Shown here piece by piece: positions 7,951 to 12,741 of a DNA stretch of 12,741 nucleotides; positions within the stretch are counted from its first letter, which is position 1, and each line of letters opens with the position of its first letter. The DNA is from Bacteroidales bacterium UBA2861. GTDB lineage: Bacteria > Bacteroidota > Bacteroidia > Bacteroidales > UBA932. The stretch is taken from assembly GCA_002350615.1 (NCBI GenBank), contig DEFD01000023.1, positions 11,968 to 24,708 of the forward strand. Direction: 5' to 3'. Made by a program: the position numbers and the translations under genes. The notes under the pieces were generated by a model. That model did not search any database. It was not told where the DNA came from and saw only the letters and a program-made list of their open reading frames with translations.

Positions 7951-8828
7951 GAAAAGTTCTTTACATAAGTCTTGCGGCCATGCTTCTGCCGAATCTGCTC
8001 TTCGCCCAGGAGGCGGCGGGGACCTTCGGCAGCGGCTTTGACGACAGGCAGCACAGGTCCAATTACGCCGAACTCATCATAGATACCACTACGACTGTCA
8101 AAACCTATAATGATATCAATGATTATTCGCTCATAGGAATCAATTACGGCGTCACCCTTTCCAGCATGTCCTTCAATCCGAGCGAGAAGCAGTCCTGGCA
8201 TTTCAGCCCCGTATATGTTTCAGTAACGTACTCCAAGTATCTGAAAATGTTCGGTTACATCCCCTATTTCGGATATAAGGTCGGACTTGCTTACGGGCAC
8301 GAAGGCTTCCGTTTCAAGGAAAACAGCAAGACCGGGGCGATTACGGAAATCGACGGAGCGAGCGAACTTGACATACAGGTGATAGAAATGCCGTTCCTGG
8401 CCCAGATACATGCCGATGCGACGCATTTCAAGGTAATGGCGGACTTCGGCCTTTACGCCGGATACAGGCTCAGTATAGAAAGAAGCGGGGCCCATGTCCC
8501 TGACAAATACCGCAACAACTTCATGTCGCACGACAGGCGTTTCGAATACGGACTTCAGGGCGGGCTCGGCATAGGCTTTATATTCTCTCCCATTGAATTC
8601 CATATCGGAGCCCAACTGCGTTACTCCTGGTCCAGCATTTACACTCCGGATTCGTCTCCGAGCAGATATAACCAGTATTTTTACCGCTTCGCATATCCCC
8701 TGGACATCAATATTGTCGCGGGAATCCATTTCCAGCTTACAAAACGGACCGGACGGACTACCGCCGATCTTAAGCGCGAGGCCAGGGATATCGTAGAATC
8801 AGGTTGGGAGATAAACAGAAATGAATAG
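7947..8828 (+). CDS. PorT-like outer-membrane beta-barrel protein
   Basis: A 293-aa secreted protein. A clear signal peptide (MRKVLYISLAAMLLPNLLFA) ends at the likely cleavage site FAQ|EA after residue 21. The rest shows many short amphipathic beta strands alternating hydrophobic and polar residues, rich in Tyr, Phe and Gly (for example YSLIGINYGVTLSS, FGYKVGLAYG and GLQGGLGIGFIF), and the segment VIEMPFLAQIHADATHFKV that resembles the EIPVLAK strand of PorT/OMP_b-brl barrels. The last 30 residues are charged (KRTGRTTADLKREARDIVE) and look periplasmic or disordered, unusual for a barrel, which normally ends in an aromatic residue. Known PorT of Porphyromonas acts in type IX secretion, but I cannot claim that here. 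The start overlaps the lipoprotein stop by 4 nt, so the two may act together at the envelope. Family moderately sure; function unknown. Confidence 0.75.
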   Translation: MRKVLYISLAAMLLPNLLFAQEAAGTFGSGFDDRQHRSNYAELIIDTTTTVKTYNDINDYSLIGINYGVTLSSMSFNPSEKQSWHFSPVYVSVTYSKYLKMFGYIPYFGYKVGLAYGHEGFRFKENSKTGAITEIDGASELDIQVIEMPFLAQIHADATHFKVMADFGLYAGYRLSIERSGAHVPDKYRNNFMSHDRRFEYGLQGGLGIGFIFSPIEFHIGAQLRYSWSSIYTPDSSPSRYNQYFYRFAYPLDINIVAGIHFQLTKRTGRTTADLKREARDIVESGWEINRNE

Positions 8829-10140
8829 CAGGGAGGTCCATATCGGCGAAAGCCTTGTGATCGGCGGGTCAGCTCCTATCGCGATCCAGACAATGTGCAA
8901 TACGCATACGCGTGACGTCGAAGCGACGCTCGCCCAATGCCGCAGACTTGCTTCCGCCGGCTCGCAGCTTATCAGGATAACCGTTCCCGGGCTTGCCGAC
9001 GTGGAACCGTTCAGGCAGATTCATGACCGCCTGCGTGCGGAAGGAATCAGTACACCGCTGGTAGCGGACATCCATTTTTCTTCGGACACGGCAATCGCGG
9101 TTGCATCCATAGCGGAGAAAGTCCGCATAAATCCCGGCAACTTCCATCCCGACCACGAAACCGCCAGGGCCCGTTTCGCCGAGTTCCTGGAAGTCTGCAG
9201 GGCTAACGGCACCGCCATTCGGGTAGGCGTCAATCACGGGTCGCTGGGCAAGTATATCACGGAAAAGTTCGGCAACACTCCGGAAGCCATGGCAATCGCT
9301 GCAATGGAGTGGCTCAGAATGTGCCGGGATGCCGATTTCAACGAGGTCGTGGTTTCCCTGAAGGCCAGCAATACGCTTGTAATGGTGCAGGCCTACAGGA
9401 ATCTTGTCAGGATGATGGAGGAGGAAGGCATGGACTATCCCCTGCATGTCGGGGTTACCGAGGCCGGCGGCGGAGACAGCGGCAGGATAAAATCCTGCAT
9501 CGGCATTTCAGCGCTGCTCGAAGAAGGTATCGGCGATACCATAAGGGTATCTCTGACGGAGGATCCGGAGAATGAGCTTCCCGTTGCGCGATATCTTGCC
9601 GACCGATATTCCGGCAAATCTTCCTCCCGACGCGGTCCCGTGCAGGGCAGCGTGAAGTATCAATGCAATTCCAGGCAGGAGCTGATGCTGGAAGCGGCCT
9701 GCGATTTCGGGAAAGCTCTGCTGGACAGGGAAATAGATGACATCGAAATAAGCGGCACATACCTTCAGGACAATCGTCCCGTCGATATTGTAGAATCCGG
9801 CTTCGCCGAACACCTTAGGGATGAAATCCTCCAGGGGGCCCGCCGTCGTTTTTATCGTCCTGAATATATCGCCTGCCCGGGCTGCGGGAGAACTATGTAC
9901 AATCTGCAGAAGGCATATGAAGAAGTGCAGGCCAAAACCGCGCATCTCAAGGGTATGGTTATCGCCGTCATGGGCTGCATCGTAAATGGTCCCGGTGAGA
10001 TGGCTGACGCCGACTGGGGATATGTCGGCGAAGGCGGAGGCAGGGTGACCATATATAAAAAGGATGTGCCCGTTGCGAAGCACATCCCTGAAGACAAGGC
10101 GCCGGAAGAACTGTTACGGCTTATCGAAGCGTCGCTATGA
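8821..10140 (+). CDS. ispG: 4-hydroxy-3-methylbut-2-enyl-diphosphate synthase IspG (GcpE), short form
   Basis: A 439-aa [4Fe-4S] enzyme of the MEP pathway that converts methylerythritol cyclodiphosphate to HMBPP for isoprenoids. TIM-barrel motifs: APIAIQTMCNT (18-28), PLVADIHF (79-86), RINPGN (102-107), VSLKAS (178-183), GVTEAGGGDSGRIKS (211-225) and EGIGDTIRVSL (235-245). Cluster ligands are C352, C355 and C386, with Glu393 in NGPGEMADADWGYVG, matching the known three-Cys plus Glu set. Between GIGDT and the first Cys there are roughly 74 more residues than in the two-domain E. coli enzyme, yet most Bacteroidetes IspG carry a much larger extra domain (total about 600 aa). ACDFGKALLDREIDD (293-307) looks like a remnant of that domain. 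The start overlaps the upstream gene by 8 nt and has GGGAG 10 nt upstream. The 3' end overlaps convergent psd by 20 nt and contains that operon's terminator. Confidence 0.96.
   Translation: MNSREVHIGESLVIGGSAPIAIQTMCNTHTRDVEATLAQCRRLASAGSQLIRITVPGLADVEPFRQIHDRLRAEGISTPLVADIHFSSDTAIAVASIAEKVRINPGNFHPDHETARARFAEFLEVCRANGTAIRVGVNHGSLGKYITEKFGNTPEAMAIAAMEWLRMCRDADFNEVVVSLKASNTLVMVQAYRNLVRMMEEEGMDYPLHVGVTEAGGGDSGRIKSCIGISALLEEGIGDTIRVSLTEDPENELPVARYLADRYSGKSSSRRGPVQGSVKYQCNSRQELMLEAACDFGKALLDREIDDIEISGTYLQDNRPVDIVESGFAEHLRDEILQGARRRFYRPEYIACPGCGRTMYNLQKAYEEVQAKTAHLKGMVIAVMGCIVNGPGEMADADWGYVGEGGGRVTIYKKDVPVAKHIPEDKAPEELLRLIEASL
10057..10087 (-). terminator. Rho-independent terminator of ftsH-cdsA-psd, inside ispG
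   Basis: Read on the minus strand, a perfect 8-bp stem GGATGTGC (10087-10080) / GCACATCC (10069-10062) with a 10-nt loop beginning TTCG is followed directly by TTTTT (10061-10057) and then ATATAT. It starts 33 nt after the psd stop codon. In the plus direction no T-run follows the stem, so it should act only on minus-strand transcripts. It lies wholly within ispG codons for YKKDVPVAKHI. Confidence 0.85.
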
Positions 10141-10780
10141 CGGTTTCAGCTGCTGTCGTAAGCTCCCCTACCTTCACTTTCACATCGGCGTCAAGAGGCA
10201 GAAACATATCCAGCCTCGAACCGAATTTGATTATTCCGCACTGTCTGCCGGATTCCACTTTCATTCCTGGCTTGGAATAATTCACTATCCTTCTGGCAAA
10301 TACTCCGGCAAGCTGCTTGAAAAACACTTCCTGTCCGTCGGGGGTTACGATGCATGCGGATGCATGCTCATTATCCAGTGAAGCCTTGGGCTTGAAGGCC
10401 AGGAGATGCTTGCCGGGATGATACTTATAATATGAAATCTCACCGGTGACAGGCCAGAAATTGGCGTGAACGTCAAAGAAGTTCATATATACGCACACTC
10501 GTTTGCATTCCCGGTGAAGATACTCGTCCTCGAAGAAAGTGTCCACGATCACCACTTTACCGTCCGCAGCCGAAGTAACTATCTTGTCGCTTCCTGCCGG
10601 GTTGCGGTCCGGAACGCGGAAAAAGGCGAGCTGCCAGATACAGAAAACCCACATCAGAACCGCTATGCTCCAGCTGATCCACTTATGGTCGGTCAGGAGG
10701 AAACCGGCATAAATGATAATGGCGCTTACAAGAAAGACAACCGCCAATGTTCCGTAGGAATCATGATCTATATGCATCAT
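10121..10780 (-). CDS. psd: Phosphatidylserine decarboxylase family protein
   Basis: A 219-aa proenzyme that decarboxylates phosphatidylserine to phosphatidylethanolamine at the inner membrane. Two hydrophobic segments (about 11-30 and 35-53) anchor the N-terminus. Then come FFRVPDRNP (53-61) and SAADGKV (70-76) with Asp73, VHANFWPVTG with His105 (104-113), and the self-cleavage site KFGSRLDMF, where the chain should break between Gly187 and Ser188 so that Ser188 becomes the pyruvoyl group. The short length and Phe-Gly-Ser cleavage motif fit the compact Psd form common in Bacteroidetes, not the 320-aa E. coli type with LGST. Two tandem ATG codons open the frame; I used the first (10780-10778), 1 nt after the cdsA stop. 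It directly follows cdsA, whose product CDP-diacylglycerol is two steps upstream in the same pathway. The 3' end overlaps convergent ispG by 20 nt. Confidence 0.94.
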   Translation of the reverse strand: MMHIDHDSYGTLAVVFLVSAIIIYAGFLLTDHKWISWSIAVLMWVFCIWQLAFFRVPDRNPAGSDKIVTSAADGKVVIVDTFFEDEYLHRECKRVCVYMNFFDVHANFWPVTGEISYYKYHPGKHLLAFKPKASLDNEHASACIVTPDGQEVFFKQLAGVFARRIVNYSKPGMKVESGRQCGIIKFGSRLDMFLPLDADVKVKVGELTTAAETVIATLR

Positions 10781-10781
10781 A

Positions 10782-11612
10782 TCAGAAAAGGCTCAGGATT
10801 GAAAGATAAATGGCTCCGAGAGGCACGGCTATAAGGGAACTGTCAAAACGGTCCAGCACTCCCCCGTGTCCCGGAATGACATTACCGGAGTCCTTGACGC
10901 CGAAACGGCGTTTCCACAGGCTTTCGAAAAGATCGCCGCAGACACCTCCGCAATGGATTATGATGGCGAGGACGATACCGTGGACAACAGGCAGATCCAT
11001 AAGGTCCAGGGCCGACAGGACAAGGAATGCCGCGATGCTGGTGGCCATTCCTCCCCAGAAACCCACCCAGGATTTCTTGGGAGAGATGTGAGGGGCAAGT
11101 TTCCTGCTGTGCTCCTTCTGTCCGAATGCGGTTCCAATGCAGTAGGCGCCCACATCGGAAGACCATATCATCACAAAGAAGAAAAGGAGCATCCCCGCAT
11201 CAAAAGCTCCACTTCTGAATACCATAAGGCTGGATAGAGAGATGGGGGCAGCGATATATAGAAGACCGGCCAGCAGATAGGCATAATCGTCCATGCTGCC
11301 ATCTTTCTTCTCGAGGATGGAACTTACTATAGCTCCGAAAACCGGGATTGCGATAAGCGAGATATACTTGGCGGGCATGCCTGATGCGCAGTTGAAGAAT
11401 AACAGAAGCACCGCGGAAACGCCTGCAATGATTGCGAGAATCCTGGACAGCAGATGCCTGTCACCCATGGACATGCTATAGAATTCATATAGCATCGACG
11501 CTGTCAGAGTGACGGCGAGCAGCGCAAAAAGGTATTCGTTGACCAAAAGGCAGGCAAGCATTATGGCAATGAATGCTGCGCCCGTAAGGGTTCTAGTGAC
11601 AAGATTACTCAT
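10782..11612 (-). CDS. cdsA: Phosphatidate cytidylyltransferase (CDP-diacylglycerol synthase)
   Basis: A 276-aa integral membrane enzyme that makes CDP-diacylglycerol from phosphatidate and CTP, the branch point for phosphatidylserine/ethanolamine and phosphatidylglycerol. About eight hydrophobic segments are visible (starting near residues 10, 27, 57, 82, 112, 140, 186 and 208, with a further one at 258-272). The family signature is complete at 231-257: it opens SLWKRRFGVKD, continues with NVIPGHGG (244-251) and ends LDRFD (253-257). SDVGAYCIG (152-160) and PKKSWVGFWGG (178-188) are further conserved blocks. Length is normal. The start ATG (11612-11610) overlaps the ftsH stop in ATGAGTAA (8 nt), so translation is probably coupled to ftsH. 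It has no Shine-Dalgarno sequence. psd follows after 1 nt. Confidence 0.97.
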   Translation of the reverse strand: MSNLVTRTLTGAAFIAIMLACLLVNEYLFALLAVTLTASMLYEFYSMSMGDRHLLSRILAIIAGVSAVLLLFFNCASGMPAKYISLIAIPVFGAIVSSILEKKDGSMDDYAYLLAGLLYIAAPISLSSLMVFRSGAFDAGMLLFFFVMIWSSDVGAYCIGTAFGQKEHSRKLAPHISPKKSWVGFWGGMATSIAAFLVLSALDLMDLPVVHGIVLAIIIHCGGVCGDLFESLWKRRFGVKDSGNVIPGHGGVLDRFDSSLIAVPLGAIYLSILSLF

Positions 11613-12741
11613 CGACAGAGGTTTCAGGTTTTACTTTCGGGCCAAGTATCGACTCGACGTCCTCCGCAAAGATAACTTCTTTTTCCAGAAGAAGAGCTGC
11701 AACCTTCAAAAATCCTTCCTTATGTTCATTCAAAAGCCTGAAAACCTTGTCATGGATCTGCTCGATAAGTTTCTTGGCTTCCGCATCCATGAGCTCAGCC
11801 GTCTTTTCGCTATATGGTTTGGTGATGTCATAGCCCCTTGCACCTGTGGAATCGTAGAAGGAAACCGCACCCACCTTTTCGCTCATACCGTAGTACTGTA
11901 TCATGCCATACGCCATCCTCGTGAGCGTCTCCAGGTCGTTCTGCGCACCGGTCGAAGGCTCGCCGTTGATGATTTCCTCGGCCACACGTCCTCCTATGAG
12001 GGAGCACATCTCGTCCATCATCTGGGACTTGGACACTATCTTGCGCTCTTCCGGCAGATACCAGGCCGCTCCGAGGGCCTGCCCGCGAGGTACCAGGGTG
12101 ACTTTGAACAGAGGGTTGGCATGGGGAAGCAGCCAGCTTGTAACCGCGTGGCCGGCTTCGTGGTGTGCGATAGTCTTCTTCTCTTCAGGAGTGATAATGG
12201 CGCCCTTCCTTTCCAGACCGCCGATTATCCTGTCAACCGCATCCAGGAAATCCTGTTTGTCGATGAATCTCTTGTCGCGCCTTGCGGCAGTGAGGGCTGC
12301 CTCGTTGCAGACATTGGCAATGTCCGCACCTGAGAAGCCGGGGGTATGCTTGGCCATGAATCCAAGGTCGAAATCAGGGGCTATTTTAAGTCCGCGCATA
12401 TGCACCTTGAATATCTCCTCCCTTTCCTTGAGTTCGGGCAGCTCCACATGGATCTGACGGTCGAAACGGCCTGCGCGCATGAGAGCGCTGTCGAGGATAT
12501 CTGCCCTGTTGGTCGCCGCCAGCACTATGACACCGCTGTTGGTGCCGAATCCGTCCATTTCCGTAAGGAGCTGGTTCAAAGTGTTTTCCCTCTCGTCGTT
12601 GGAGCTCCAGCCGACATTCTTGCCACGGGCACGGCCCACGGCGTCTATCTCGTCGATAAAGACTATGCAAGGTGCTTTTTCCTTGGCCTGGGCAAAGAGG
12701 TCCCTGACGCGGCTTGCGCCAACGCCGACAAACATTTCGAC
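11605..12741 (-). CDS. ftsH: ATP-dependent zinc metalloprotease FtsH, 5' end outside window
   Basis: The C-terminal 378 residues of a membrane-anchored AAA+ protease that extracts and degrades misfolded membrane and some regulatory proteins. The fragment starts inside the pore-loop motif (VEMFVGVGAS), so the transmembrane part and Walker A lie beyond the right edge. Numbering from the first visible residue: Walker B IVFIDEID (26-33), second region of homology from AATNRADILDSALMRAGRFD (75-94) with arginine fingers R89 and R92, and the zinc protease motif HEAGH (194-198) with third ligand Asp269 in AQNDLETLT. A C-terminal helical, coiled-coil-like region (about 312-350) precedes a short acidic tail TSVDE. 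All visible catalytic residues are intact. The apparent ATG at 12735 is an internal Met, not the start. It leads the ftsH-cdsA-psd operon visible here. Confidence 0.98.
   Translation of the reverse strand, partial: VEMFVGVGASRVRDLFAQAKEKAPCIVFIDEIDAVGRARGKNVGWSSNDERENTLNQLLTEMDGFGTNSGVIVLAATNRADILDSALMRAGRFDRQIHVELPELKEREEIFKVHMRGLKIAPDFDLGFMAKHTPGFSGADIANVCNEAALTAARRDKRFIDKQDFLDAVDRIIGGLERKGAIITPEEKKTIAHHEAGHAVTSWLLPHANPLFKVTLVPRGQALGAAWYLPEERKIVSKSQMMDEMCSLIGGRVAEEIINGEPSTGAQNDLETLTRMAYGMIQYYGMSEKVGAVSFYDSTGARGYDITKPYSEKTAELMDAEAKKLIEQIHDKVFRLLNEHKEGFLKVAALLLEKEVIFAEDVESILGPKVKPETSVDE

Noticed and set aside
8821..10140. Frameshift or fusion in ispG as the reason for its unusual length
   Set aside because: The frame is continuous, all motifs are in order, and no second frame holds the missing domain, so an in-frame reduction is the simpler reading.
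10349..10367. Tandem GATGCATGC repeat with palindromic GCATGC cores, could be a hairpin or a regulator site
   Set aside because: It encodes the conserved EHASACI segment of psd, is not followed by a T-run, and is only two units long. Most simply explained by codon choice.
10141..10420. Search for a plus-strand terminator for ispG within psd
   Set aside because: Only weak stems such as ATTCC...GGAAT near 10264-10279 are present, with no T-run after them. I cannot support a terminator; the plus operon may end by another mechanism.
11509..12333. 274-codon open frame on the plus strand
   Set aside because: Antisense to ftsH and the start of cdsA; both real proteins carry intact signatures across this range.
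1..12741. CRISPR, mobile element, phage, defence or toxin-antitoxin system
   Set aside because: No spaced repeats, transposase or integrase motifs, tRNA-like sites or shift in base composition were seen. Every open stretch is accounted for by core genes except the 142-bp gap at 899-1040.

Overview
This window is core-genome DNA from a member of the Bacteroidota, most likely an uncultured or gut-type Bacteroidales. The evidence is: promoter cores of the TTTG / TAnnTTTG type; start codons that mostly lack a Shine-Dalgarno sequence; an IspG of the EMADADxGYVG class; a PorT-like outer-membrane barrel protein; and a Big_5 lipoprotein of the kind common in this phylum. Gene density is very high. 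The only real intergenic gap is 142 bp (899-1040). I see no tRNA, rRNA, insertion sequence, phage gene, CRISPR array or toxin-antitoxin pair. Genus-level placement is not possible by eye.

Layout. (1) Positions 1-898, minus strand: the N-terminal 299 residues of a phosphofructokinase whose active-site signature is the pyrophosphate-dependent type; it runs off the left edge. (2) Positions 899-1040: a divergent control region with two back-to-back Bacteroidetes-type promoters, a 12-bp palindrome in the pfp leader, and a 27-bp strictly alternating purine-pyrimidine tract that fills almost the whole predicted ligA leader. (3) Positions 1041-10140, plus strand: six tightly packed genes, ligA - YihY-family membrane protein - rel (ppGpp synthetase/hydrolase) - Big_5/Ig-like lipoprotein - outer-membrane barrel protein - ispG. 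The junctions are a 1-nt gap and then overlaps of 23, 1, 4 and 8 nt. (4) Positions 10121-12741, minus strand: ftsH (3' part) - cdsA - psd, with an 8-nt overlap and a 1-nt gap. The two convergent blocks overlap tail to tail by 20 bp (10121-10140). The terminator of the ftsH-cdsA-psd block lies inside the ispG coding sequence (10057-10087).

How the genes work together. The plus-strand block combines DNA repair/replication (LigA), the stringent response (Rel), envelope proteins (YihY, lipoprotein, barrel) and isoprenoid precursor synthesis (IspG). It looks like a housekeeping operon with coupled translation, not one pathway. The minus-strand block is more coherent: membrane quality control (FtsH), CDP-diacylglycerol synthesis (CdsA), and phosphatidylserine decarboxylation to phosphatidylethanolamine (Psd).

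I do not find a hidden defence or mobile system here. The observations most worth a second look are the terminator buried in ispG, the shrunken extra domain of IspG, and the alternating purine-pyrimidine tract at the ligA transcription start.
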